The notes under the pieces were generated by a model. That model was given only the letters and a program-made list of their open reading frames with translations. It was not told the DNA's origin and made no database searches. A stretch of 20,188 nucleotides of DNA from JBFKQC01 sp041627895 (GTDB lineage Bacteria > Pseudomonadota > Alphaproteobacteria > Rhodobacterales > Rhodobacteraceae). The DNA lies in NCBI GenBank assembly GCA_041627895.1, contig JBFKQC010000069.1, forward strand, positions 1-20,188. Reading direction: 5' to 3'. This document shows, piece by piece, positions 8,027 through 15,515 of this stretch. The position numbers and the translations under genes are program-made. Position 1 is the stretch's first letter, and each line of letters begins with the position of its first letter.

Positions 8027-9811
8027 ATGACCGAGATCACATCCACCGGCCACTACGGATCGCTTCTGGGCGACAAGGCCACCGCGCTGGGGCTCAGAAG
8101 GCGCCGCAACGCCGAGCGCCGGCTCAAGGCCTATGGCATCACCGCGATCCTGCTTGCGGGGCTGGCGCTGTTCGCGCTGCTGGGGTCGGTGATCTGGCAG
8201 GCGGCAGGCGCCGTGACCGAGGCCTATGTGACGCTTCCGGTCGAGTTGAAGGCCGACGACATCGACCCCGACGCCACGGGCGATCCGAAGATCATCCTGC
8301 GCGGCGATTTCAACGGCCTGACCAAGGACGCGCTGAAGGCCGCGTTCCCGCAGGTCACGGGCCGCAGCGCGCGGCGCGAGCTTTACGACGTCGTCTCGTC
8401 CGGCGCCGCGTTCGAACTGGCCGATCACGTCGCGGAGAACCCGTCGCTGGTGGGCCAGACGATCAATTTCCGGTTTCTCGCCTCGGACATCACCGATCTT
8501 TACCTGAAGGGCAGTTTCGGCGCGTTGCGCCCGCTGCCGACCGCGGGCAGGCTGACGGTCGCGCTCGACGGCGACGAGGCCACGCTGAACTCGACCGAGG
8601 CGGACTTTGCCGGGGTGCTCGCCGTGCTCAAGGACCAGCTTGTCGACGACGCCAAGCGGCTGCGCGTCCGCGCGGCCCGGCAGAACAACGCGGTGTCCGT
8701 CTACGAGACGCGCATCGCCGAGGCGGCCGACGACGACGCGCGGGCCAAGTCCCTTGCCGCGCTGGAGCGCGCCCGCACCGAGCGCGACGCGCTTCTGGCC
8801 GAGGCCGAACGGCTCGAGGCGCGCGCCGCTGATACCGGCGCCGAGGACCTCGACGACGAGGTGCGCTCGGTCTTCGTTCGGGCCGGGGGCGGCTGGCTGA
8901 AGCTGACCCGCCTCGATGCCTCGGGCGCCGCGGCCGAGGTGCTTGCGCCGCCCGCGGGCGCGCTGGCCGATCTGGCGGAATGGCAGCTTCTGACCACCGA
9001 CCTGCCCGCGGCCGCGCGCAAAGTGTCGGACACCCAGATCATGGTGATCGAGGAACTCCGGTCGGGCAGCGCCGTCGACAGCGTGTTCAACTGGCGCTTC
9101 TTCACCGCCGGCGACAGCCGCGAGCCGGAACTCGCCGGCATCTGGGGCGCCACGGTGGGCAGCTTCTGGACCATGCTGGTGACGTTCCTTCTGGCCTTTC
9201 CGGTCGGCGTCGCGGCGGCGATCTATCTCGAGGAATTCGCGCCCAGGAACCGCTTTACCGACTTCATCGAGATCAACATCAACAACCTCGCGGCGGTGCC
9301 CTCGATCATCTTCGGGCTGCTGGGGCTGGCCGTCGTGATCGGGTTCTTCGGCGTGCCGCGCTCGGCGCCGCTCGCCGGCGGCATGGTGATGGCACTGATG
9401 ACGCTGCCGACGATCATCATCGCCGCGCGCGCGACGATCGCCGCGGTGCCGCCCTCGATCCGCGAGGCGGCGCTGGGGGTGGGGGCCAGCCAGGTTCAGA
9501 CCACCTTCCACCACGTGCTGCCGCTGGCGATGCCGGGGATCCTGACCGGCACGATCATCGGCATGGCCCGCGCCCTGGGCGAGACCGCGCCCCTGATCAT
9601 GATCGGCATGGTGGCGTTCATCGTCGACATCCCGACCGGCATCACCGACAGCGCCACCGTCCTGCCGGTGCAGGTCTACCGCTGGTCGGACTTTCCCGAA
9701 CGCGCATTCGAGGCCCGCACCGGCGCCGCGATCTGCGTGCTGATGATATTCCTGGTGCTGATGAACGCGGTGGCCATCGTCTTGCGCCGCCGCTTCGAGC
9801 GCCGTTGGTAA
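8027..9811 (+). CDS. pstA: Phosphate ABC transporter permease PstA with large periplasmic insert
   Basis: At 594 residues this is roughly twice the length of E. coli PstA. A first membrane segment lies at about 36-58. A long soluble region follows (about 59-370), and then the classical permease core, with GSFWTMLVTFLLAFPVGVAAAIYLEEF, NLAAVPSIIFGLLGLA and the EAA loop SIREAALGVGASQVQTTFHHVLPLAMPGI. The first part of the soluble region resembles the DUF3333-type N-terminal domain of alphaproteobacterial PstA. Inside it, at about 224-275, is a charged, Ala/Glu/Arg-rich helical stretch of coiled-coil character. It would face the periplasm next to PstS. The start is 11 bp after the pstC stop. The function of the insert is unknown. 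Confidence 0.93.
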   Translation: MTEITSTGHYGSLLGDKATALGLRRRRNAERRLKAYGITAILLAGLALFALLGSVIWQAAGAVTEAYVTLPVELKADDIDPDATGDPKIILRGDFNGLTKDALKAAFPQVTGRSARRELYDVVSSGAAFELADHVAENPSLVGQTINFRFLASDITDLYLKGSFGALRPLPTAGRLTVALDGDEATLNSTEADFAGVLAVLKDQLVDDAKRLRVRAARQNNAVSVYETRIAEAADDDARAKSLAALERARTERDALLAEAERLEARAADTGAEDLDDEVRSVFVRAGGGWLKLTRLDASGAAAEVLAPPAGALADLAEWQLLTTDLPAAARKVSDTQIMVIEELRSGSAVDSVFNWRFFTAGDSREPELAGIWGATVGSFWTMLVTFLLAFPVGVAAAIYLEEFAPRNRFTDFIEININNLAAVPSIIFGLLGLAVVIGFFGVPRSAPLAGGMVMALMTLPTIIIAARATIAAVPPSIREAALGVGASQVQTTFHHVLPLAMPGILTGTIIGMARALGETAPLIMIGMVAFIVDIPTGITDSATVLPVQVYRWSDFPERAFEARTGAAICVLMIFLVLMNAVAIVLRRRFERRW

Positions 9812-9825
9812 CAGGGCTTCGGACG

Positions 9826-10623
9826 ATGTATGACGCACCGGAAACCAGCAGGGACGCGGTAATGACCGAGATCAAGTTCTCCGCCAGGGACGTCAACGTC
9901 CATTACGGCGACAACCACGCCCTGAAGGACGTGAACGTCGAGATCGAGGACAAGACCGTCACCGCGTTCATCGGCCCGTCGGGCTGCGGCAAGTCGACCT
10001 TCCTGCGCTGCCTGAACCGGATGAACGACACCATCGACATCTGCCGGGTCACGGGCGAGATCACGCTGGACGGCGAGGACATCTATCACCGCGAGGTCGA
10101 CCCGGTGCAGTTGCGCGCCAAGGTCGGCATGGTGTTCCAGAAACCGAACCCGTTCCCGAAATCGGTCTACGACAACGTCGCCTACGGCCCGCGCATCCAC
10201 GGGCTGGCCAGGACCCGTGCCGATCTGGACGTCATCGTCGAGAAATCCCTGCGCCGCGGGGCGATATGGGACGAGGTCAAGGACAGGCTGCACGAGCCCG
10301 GCACCGGGCTTTCGGGCGGCCAGCAGCAGCGGCTCTGCATCGCCCGCGCGATCGCGACCGAGCCCGAGGTGCTGCTGATGGACGAGCCCTGCTCGGCGCT
10401 CGACCCGATCGCGACCAGCCAGATCGAGGATCTGATCGACGAGTTGCGCAAGAATTACTCGGTGGTGATCGTGACACACTCGATGCAGCAGGCGGCGCGG
10501 GTCAGCCAGCGAACCGCGTTCTTCCACCTCGGCCACCTTGTCGAGTTCGGCGAGACCGACCAGATTTTCAGCACCCCGCACGACCCGCGGACGGAAAGCT
10601 ATATTTCAGGCAGGATCGGCTGA
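9826..10623 (+). CDS. pstB: Phosphate ABC transporter ATP-binding protein PstB
   Basis: The 265-residue ATPase has Walker A GPSGCGKST (from residue 50), the Q-loop segment VGMVFQKPNPFPKSVYDNVAYG, the ABC signature LSGGQQQRL, Walker B VLLMDEP, the D-loop SALDP, and the switch histidine in VTHSMQQAA. These are diagnostic of PstB, including the Pst-specific KPNPFPKS. It powers phosphate uptake through PstC-PstA. The frame is open far upstream, through pstA. The two plausible starts are ATG 9826, which gives the full N-terminus, and ATG 9862 (MTEIKFSARD). The latter has a GGGAC-like ribosome site and would give 253 residues. Its TGA overlaps the ATG of phoU. Confidence 0.96.
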   Translation: MYDAPETSRDAVMTEIKFSARDVNVHYGDNHALKDVNVEIEDKTVTAFIGPSGCGKSTFLRCLNRMNDTIDICRVTGEITLDGEDIYHREVDPVQLRAKVGMVFQKPNPFPKSVYDNVAYGPRIHGLARTRADLDVIVEKSLRRGAIWDEVKDRLHEPGTGLSGGQQQRLCIARAIATEPEVLLMDEPCSALDPIATSQIEDLIDELRKNYSVVIVTHSMQQAARVSQRTAFFHLGHLVEFGETDQIFSTPHDPRTESYISGRIG

Positions 10624-11345
10624 TGGACTTCATGCAGGAAAAACACATCTCGTCGGCGTTCGACCGCGACCTCGAAGCGCTGCAGGCGCTGATCATGAAG
10701 ATGGGCGGAATGGTCGAAATCTCGATCCACGACGCCGCCGAGGCGCTTCTGGAGCGCGACGAGGAACTGGCGCAGAAGGTGCGCGAGGCCGACAAGGCGG
10801 TCGACGTGCTGGAGGAAGAGATCAACCACGAGGCCGCGCGGATCATCGCGCTGCGCGCGCCGGTGGCCAGCGACCTGCGCACGGTGCTGACCGCGATGAA
10901 GATCTCGGCCAACCTGGAACGCTGCGGCGACTACACCAAGAACCTCGCCAAGCGGACCACGGTGCTGGCGCAGATGCCGCCGATCGAGGGCGCCGCACGC
11001 TCGATCCGGCGGATGGCGCGCGATGTCGAACTGATGCTGAAGGACGCGCTCGACGCATATATCCAGCGCGACGCGGACCTGGCCGAGCAGGTGCGCCAGC
11101 GCGACGACGACATCGATCAGCTGTACAACACCCTGTTCCGCGAGTTCCTGACCCACATGATGGAGGACCCGCGCAACATAACCGCCTGCATGCACCTGCA
11201 CTTCATCGCCAAGAACATGGAGCGGATGGGCGACCACGCCACCTCGATCGCCGAGCAGGTGATCTATCTGGTCACCGGCGAGATGCCCACCGACCAGCGC
11301 CCGAAGAGCGACCGCACGCCTTATGACACGGCAGAGGACGGCTGA
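10623..11345 (+). CDS. phoU: Phosphate transport regulator PhoU
   Basis: The 240-residue protein is entirely helical and has two PhoU repeats (about 15-105 and 120-210). Each carries the metal-binding ExxxD-type signature: ANLERCGDYTKNLAKR in the first repeat and KNMERMGDHATSIAEQ in the second. PhoU links the Pst transporter to PhoR and damps phosphate uptake and Pho signalling. The start ATG 10623 shares a base with the pstB stop (TGATG), and its stop does the same with the phoB start, so the three genes are translationally coupled. An open frame upstream of 10623 is the shadow of pstB. Length and motifs are normal. Confidence 0.96.
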   Translation: MDFMQEKHISSAFDRDLEALQALIMKMGGMVEISIHDAAEALLERDEELAQKVREADKAVDVLEEEINHEAARIIALRAPVASDLRTVLTAMKISANLERCGDYTKNLAKRTTVLAQMPPIEGAARSIRRMARDVELMLKDALDAYIQRDADLAEQVRQRDDDIDQLYNTLFREFLTHMMEDPRNITACMHLHFIAKNMERMGDHATSIAEQVIYLVTGEMPTDQRPKSDRTPYDTAEDG

Positions 11346-12034
11346 TGCCGGCCACGCGCCCGCGGGTCCTCGTGGTCGAGGACGAGGCCGCGCAGCGCGA
11401 GGTCCTGGCCTATAACCTCGAGGCCGAGGGCTTCGACGTCACCCGCGCCGAGACCGGCGACGACGCGCTGCTGCTCGCCGCAGAGGACGCGCCGGACCTG
11501 ATCCTGCTGGACTGGATGCTGCCGGGGGTGTCGGGCATCGAGGTCTGCCGCCGGCTGAAAAGCCGGCCGGACACCCGCGCGGTGCCGGTGATCATGCTGT
11601 CGGCCCGCTCGGAAGAGGTCGACCGCGTGCGCGGGCTCGAAACCGGCGCCGACGACTATGTCGTCAAGCCGTTCTCGGTGGTCGAGCTGATGGCAAGGGT
11701 GCGCGCGCAGCTGCGGCGCACGCGCCCCGCCGCAGTGGGGCAGCGGCTGGAATACCAAGACATCGTGCTGGACGGAGAGACCCACAAGGTCACGCGCGGC
11801 GGCAAGCCGCTGAGGCTCGGGCCGACCGAGTTCCGGCTGCTGGCGACGTTCATGGAAAAGCCCGGCCGCGTCTGGTCGCGCGAGCAGCTGCTCGACCGGG
11901 TCTGGGGCCGCGACATCTATGTCGACACGCGCACCGTGGACGTCCATATCGGGCGGCTGCGCAAGGCGCTCTGCCGGCACGGCGGCGACGACCCGGTGCG
12001 CACCGTGCGCGGCACAGGCTATGCGCTGGGGTAG
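11345..12034 (+). CDS. phoB: Phosphate regulon response regulator PhoB
   Basis: This is a 229-residue OmpR/PhoB-type regulator. The receiver domain (1-120) has the acidic pair in VVEDEAA, phosphoacceptor D56 in LILLDWMLPG, a conserved Ser in MLSARSE and K in DYVVKPFS. The winged-helix domain (about 130-228) has LRLGPTEFRLLATFMEKPGRVWSREQLLDRVWG and a recognition segment RTVDVHIGRLRKAL. On phosphorylation by PhoR it should bind the Pho box at 5441-5473. It is the last gene of the Pho operon, coupled to phoU by TGATG overlap. No hairpin with a U-tract is seen after its TAG, so transcription may continue into the next gene. Confidence 0.95.
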   Translation: MPATRPRVLVVEDEAAQREVLAYNLEAEGFDVTRAETGDDALLLAAEDAPDLILLDWMLPGVSGIEVCRRLKSRPDTRAVPVIMLSARSEEVDRVRGLETGADDYVVKPFSVVELMARVRAQLRRTRPAAVGQRLEYQDIVLDGETHKVTRGGKPLRLGPTEFRLLATFMEKPGRVWSREQLLDRVWGRDIYVDTRTVDVHIGRLRKALCRHGGDDPVRTVRGTGYALG

Positions 12035-12128
12035 GCCGGAAGAGAAGGCAATCAATAACACGTTGAGTGACAGTGGATGGCAGTGTATTATTGCCGCCAT
12101 TCCTGTTGCTTTGATTTCAGCTGATCGC

Positions 12129-13550
12129 ATGGGTGAAGAGTCGACGAAGACTTGGGCAGATGTCACCTCGCAGGCACTTGCGGCTCTTGGAAGCCAAGCT
12201 CCGTGGGTGATCCTGACCGCCCTCGCGGCATTCGCGATATGGCAGTTCCAAAAATCAAACGACGAACATTTCACGGGGCTGCAACGAATTGCGAACGAGT
12301 CGCGTGAGCAGGCCCGCAAGGATTTCAACGCCGCAAATACGGCGCTCAAGGAAACCTACACCCATGTCGCGGAACTTATCGACAAGCACATCGCCGCACT
12401 CAGTTCCTCGGTTGAGGCGAACGACAAATTGAATGAGCGCATCCGGACGCAACTGGAAGCATTGACCACCGCCCGGATCGAGACGGGGGAAATTCTGGCA
12501 GAGTCCAAGATCAGTCTGCGTGATGCCAAGGAGGCATTGGAGAACCGGACGCAGGAACTTGCGGCGATCGAAGCAAGCATGGCCATGCTGGTCGACGAGG
12601 CGTCGACGCTCGAATCCGAAATCACTCAATTGCGCGAGGAACGAAAGAACATCAATATCGCGTTGGACATCGTTCTGCAAAACTCACAGGAAATCAATAA
12701 CCTGCTAGCGGACCTTAGTGCGACGGCAAGTGAAGAACAGCAGCAAGTGCTCGCCAGACTCGGGACTTTGCTCAATTCATCGAGCGACAAGATCGCCAAG
12801 GTCGCCAGCTATGGGCCGATCGCAAGAGCGTTTGTCGTCGACCCGGCCGACCTGCGCTACGGGTTGCCGATCCGGACCACGCCGCGTCCCGTCCAGGGCG
12901 CCGTGCTTGAAATCGACCGCCTGTCCGGGATCGACGAGTATCCGTTGACGTTTTCGGGAGCGGACGGCCCGCCACGCGATCTCAAAGAGCTTTTCGCCGA
13001 ACTTGGAATCGATCTCGAAATTCGCTGGAGTACGATCCCGGACGATGCGGCAGGACCCGACGGTCAATTCGACGACACTGAACTTATGAGCGCCATGGCC
13101 ACGCATCGCGAGCCGGTGAATGACGGACGCTGGCATTTCTACGTGGTTCTGGGCGAAGTTCACGCAGACGGCCCGGCATTGTCGTCCGTAATGTTCGATG
13201 ACGAGGCGCGGCGTGGTGCTGCCGTCTTTGTCGATAGTTCATTTGTTCAGTCGGTACCGGAAATTGACCGAGGGAAGGCAATCACTTTCCTGGTCGCCCA
13301 TGAAATCGGCCATCTCCTGAACCTGCCACATCCCTGGCAGGCGTACGGCGACACGAAGTCAGTCATGTCGTATCCTTCCAGGTGGCCGGAAGGTGAGCGC
13401 GACATCGTCGATTTCTTCGGATTCGACAGTTTCCAGAAGCAGCACGTTGCCTGGGCGCCCGAGACGTTCGTCAAGCCCGATGAAAGCCGGTTCTTTTACT
13501 ACGGGGGAGTGACTCCGTGGGCAGTTGTCCGCGAGCAGGTCACACGTTGA
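12129..13550 (+). CDS. Predicted membrane-anchored coiled-coil metzincin-type zinc metalloprotease
   Basis: This is a protein of 473 residues that I cannot assign to a named family. It has a hydrophobic segment at about 24-40 (APWVILTALAAFAIWQ), then a long charged heptad-like helical region (about 45-235) with stretches such as TLESEITQLREERKN, then a C-terminal domain (about 250-473). That domain contains HEIGHLLNLPH: H391, E392, H395 and H401 fit the HExxHxxxxxH zinc site of metzincins, with Asn where most have Gly. A candidate Met-turn follows (M413 in SVMSY). These are direct observations; proteolysis is inferred. The start is uncertain: ATG 12129 lacks a clear ribosome site, while in-frame TTG 12063 and ATG 12021 (overlapping phoB) would add a second hydrophobic stretch. 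Codon use is less GC-biased than in phoB. It lies 94 bp after phoB and 22 bp before an IS end. Confidence 0.75.
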   Translation: MGEESTKTWADVTSQALAALGSQAPWVILTALAAFAIWQFQKSNDEHFTGLQRIANESREQARKDFNAANTALKETYTHVAELIDKHIAALSSSVEANDKLNERIRTQLEALTTARIETGEILAESKISLRDAKEALENRTQELAAIEASMAMLVDEASTLESEITQLREERKNINIALDIVLQNSQEINNLLADLSATASEEQQQVLARLGTLLNSSSDKIAKVASYGPIARAFVVDPADLRYGLPIRTTPRPVQGAVLEIDRLSGIDEYPLTFSGADGPPRDLKELFAELGIDLEIRWSTIPDDAAGPDGQFDDTELMSAMATHREPVNDGRWHFYVVLGEVHADGPALSSVMFDDEARRGAAVFVDSSFVQSVPEIDRGKAITFLVAHEIGHLLNLPHPWQAYGDTKSVMSYPSRWPEGERDIVDFFGFDSFQKQHVAWAPETFVKPDESRFFYYGGVTPWAVVREQVTR

Positions 13551-13572
13551 GATTGTTGCAACCATCCAGAAA

Positions 13573-13603
13573 TGTCACCCGGTCTGCAAAGCAGAAACGT
13601 CAC
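13573..13603 (+). repeat. Left terminal inverted repeat of the IS
   Basis: Outside-in, it reads TGTCACCCG, GTCT, GCAAAGCAGAA, AC, GTCAC. It matches the right end block by block with a 4-base instead of a 3-base spacer after the first block. The GTCAC word at both edges of the repeat is a probable pair of transposase contact sites. Confidence 0.75.
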
Positions 13604-13644
13604 CGCAAGCGTTGACGGGAGCGCAGCCTGACAGGGCGGAGACC

Positions 13645-15006
13645 TCATGTATCGCAGCCCTGGCTGGCTGCGCGGGCCTCTTTGGCGCGGCGGGCGAGCT
13701 TTGAATTCCAGCCGTCGTTGCGGCGACCGTTCGGCGTGTAGCGGGTGCGCTGTTTGCCGGCGCGGCGGGGTTTCGGGGCCGCCTTGTCTTGTTCCTCCTT
13801 GATGAATTGCAGCACCGCGCCGAGGCGCTTGTTCTCCGTGATCGCCGCGTGGGTCACGCGCTGGTCACGGTCGTAGGCCCTATAGGGCAGGGCGACCCCC
13901 TTCCACCGCAACTCCAGCCGGCCGTCGGCGTTTTCGAAGGTATCGACGTATTTGCCGGCGAGCCCGCGGCTGAGCTCGTTGTCCTCGAGCGTGATCCGCA
14001 TCCGATCGTAGCGCAGCGTCAGGTTGCGATCGACGTAGCGTTCGTCCCTGAAGCACAGGATGTCGCGCAGGCGATCCGGTTCGACATTCAGCGCCCGGTG
14101 CAGGTTGTCCGGGCGACGCGGCGGCTTGGCGAACTTCGCATTGTAGCGTTCCATGAAGCCCGGCAAGAAGGCGTTCGCCGCATCCATGTCCGAGATGTCC
14201 TCAAGCCGCAGTTCCTTCACCAGCCGATCCTGCAGCGTGCGGTTGGCGCGTTCGACGCGGCCCTTGGCCTGGCTCGTGTCGGCGCAGATGATCTCGATGT
14301 TCAACTCGTTCAAAGCTCTGCCAAACTGCGTCATCCCATGACCTGACTTGGCGGCCTGGTTCGGAACGCGGAACACGGTGTGTTTGTCGGAGTAGAAGGC
14401 CACCGGGCGGCCATAGGTCTCCAGATACCGCTCGAGCGCGCAGAAATAGCTGAAGGTGCTCTCAGAGGTGACGAACTCCAGATGCATCAAGGTGCTCGTC
14501 GCATCGTCGATGAAGACCAGCAGGGTGCAGGGCGGTCCACGATCTTCGAACCAGTGATGGTCAGACCCGTCGACCTGAATGAGTTCGCCGTAGCATTCCC
14601 GGCGCAGGCGCGGCTGGTGGAACGTCCGGCGTTCCTTGCGCGACAGCCAAAGCCCATCCGCCATCATCCACTTGCGCAACGTCTCGCGCGAGACCGTCAC
14701 CCCGTGATGCTCGGCCAACATCTCGGCGGCAAGGGTAGGGCCGAAATCCGCGTAGCTTTCCCTGATAACGTCGAGCGCGTAGCGGCGCTTGGCATCGTGC
14801 AGCCGGTTGTTCGGAGGCTTGCCGCGTGCCTGGTGCCGGATGCCCGACGGGTCATCCTCACGAAACCGCTTCAACAACCGGAACACCTGGCGCCGGCTCA
14901 TGGCCAAAAGGTTGGCGCCGTTCGCGACCGACAACCCGCCGTCCTCGATCTGAACCAGAACCTCGATCCGATTGAGCTCACGCTCGCTCATCATCACCCA
15001 TCCCAT
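13645..15006 (-). CDS. ISNCY family transposase
   Basis: The 453-residue transposase has an N-terminal helix-turn-helix region (about 15-60; SVANGANLLAMSRRQVFRLLKRF) and an integrase-type catalytic core. The expected acidic triad is visible as D146 (IQVDGSDHHWF), D207 (AFYSDKHTVF) and E252 (QAKGRVERANRTLQ). A basic C-terminal tail follows (KPRRAGKQRTRYTPNGRRND). No frameshift or internal stop is present, so it may be active. The frame opens at 15006, but family members usually begin MSERELNRIEVL, so translation probably starts at one of the two adjacent ATGs at 14994 and 14991, which are preceded by a G-rich stretch. It catalyses movement of the surrounding element. Confidence 0.9.
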   Translation of the reverse strand: MGWVMMSERELNRIEVLVQIEDGGLSVANGANLLAMSRRQVFRLLKRFREDDPSGIRHQARGKPPNNRLHDAKRRYALDVIRESYADFGPTLAAEMLAEHHGVTVSRETLRKWMMADGLWLSRKERRTFHQPRLRRECYGELIQVDGSDHHWFEDRGPPCTLLVFIDDATSTLMHLEFVTSESTFSYFCALERYLETYGRPVAFYSDKHTVFRVPNQAAKSGHGMTQFGRALNELNIEIICADTSQAKGRVERANRTLQDRLVKELRLEDISDMDAANAFLPGFMERYNAKFAKPPRRPDNLHRALNVEPDRLRDILCFRDERYVDRNLTLRYDRMRITLEDNELSRGLAGKYVDTFENADGRLELRWKGVALPYRAYDRDQRVTHAAITENKRLGAVLQFIKEEQDKAAPKPRRAGKQRTRYTPNGRRNDGWNSKLARRAKEARAASQGCDT

Positions 15007-15042
15007 GTCTGCTCTCGCTGCCTGTTCTCGTTGGCGGGGAGA

Positions 15043-15072
15043 GTGACACTTCTGCTTTGCTCACGGGTGACA
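15043..15072 (-). repeat. Right terminal inverted repeat of the IS
   Basis: Read inwards on the minus strand, it gives TGTCACCCG, TGA, GCAAAGCAGAA, GT, GTCAC, the counterpart of 13573-13603. It lies upstream of the transposase and may overlap its promoter, as is common in IS elements. Confidence 0.75.
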
Positions 15073-15096
15073 GTTTAGCTTTGCAGCTACAGAGCT

Positions 15097-15124
15097 TAGT
15101 CCCATAATCGGTATTATGTAATCT
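15097..15124 (+). other. Weak dif-like (XerC/XerD) site
   Basis: CATAA and TTATG are separated by exactly 6 bp (TCGGTA), as in dif. The right arm TTATGTAATCT agrees with the E. coli XerD half-site at 8 of 11 positions, and the left arm agrees with the XerC half-site at 6 of 11. It lies 25 bp outside the IS right end. The agreement is imperfect, particularly in the normally invariant end of the XerD arm, so it may be a chance palindrome. Confidence 0.25.
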
Positions 15125-15452
15125 AATCGCGCTGCGGACCCGGGCAATCCGGCATCCGCCCTAGCGGTCAAGACCCGCCGTGGAAAGCGCGGCGTCGCAT
15201 CCGCGCCCCGAGCGCGCCATGTCCGCGCATCCGGTTTCCGCGGCCGCCGTTGCGCCTGTCCGGCGATCCGCGACGCATCCTGACGCCCTGGGGCCATGCA
15301 CTTTGTTGATCTTCGCCGCGCGCACCGCCCCCCGGCACCGCCAACGATTCACGGTTATTCGCGTATTTGTCACCTGAACAGGACGGCGCCAATGGCTGCG
15401 GTTGAAACGGCGCCGCAAGGGCCGATCCTCATGGGTCACATGAGCATGGCGG

Positions 15453-15464
15453 CATAACGTTATG
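15453..15464. promoter_or_regulatory. 12-bp perfect palindrome CATAACGTTATG
   Basis: The sequence is identical on both strands over 12 bp and lies 179 bp before the luxR-type start. It is a candidate operator; the binding protein is unknown. It shares the CATAA/TTATG arms with the dif-like site at 15097 but has only two bases between them. Confidence 0.35.
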
Positions 15465-15499
15465 TAAAGAGGACAAATTCCCAACTCAATGCCGCACAA

Positions 15500-15515
15500 G
15501 TGAAATTTATTTCAC
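15500..15515. promoter_or_regulatory. 16-bp palindrome GTGAAAT-TT-ATTTCAC
   Basis: Arms GTGAAAT (15500-15506) and ATTTCAC (15509-15515) are perfect inverted repeats around TT. The 8-base gap between GTGA and TCAC is two longer than a CRP-type site. It lies about 130 bp before the luxR-type gene and 16 bp before CTGT-GCTAG-ACAG (15532-15544), another short dyad. It is probably an operator of the downstream regulator's promoter. Confidence 0.4.

Larger units (their letters stand above)
13573..15072 (-). mobile_element. Complete ISNCY-type (IS1202-like) insertion sequence, 1500 bp
   Basis: The element is bounded by inverted repeats. The left end at 13573-13603 begins TGTCACCCG and continues with GCAAAGCAGAA and GTCAC. 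The right end (15043-15072, read inwards on the minus strand) carries the same TGTCACCCG, GCAAAGCAGAA and GTCAC blocks, with one single-base length difference and a few mismatches. One transposase fills the interior. No convincing direct target duplication is seen at the ends. The left end lies 22 bp after the stop of the metalloprotease gene, so the gene is not broken by it. Group name is by recognition of the transposase. Confidence 0.8.

Noticed and set aside
13550..13572. Target-site duplication of the IS, based on TTGCA similarity at both flanks
   Set aside because: TTGCA occurs near both ends, but the copies are at different distances from the repeats and are only partly similar.
15500..15515. 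CRP/FNR-type site
   Set aside because: The gap between GTGA and TCAC is 8 bp instead of 6, and there is no FNR consensus.
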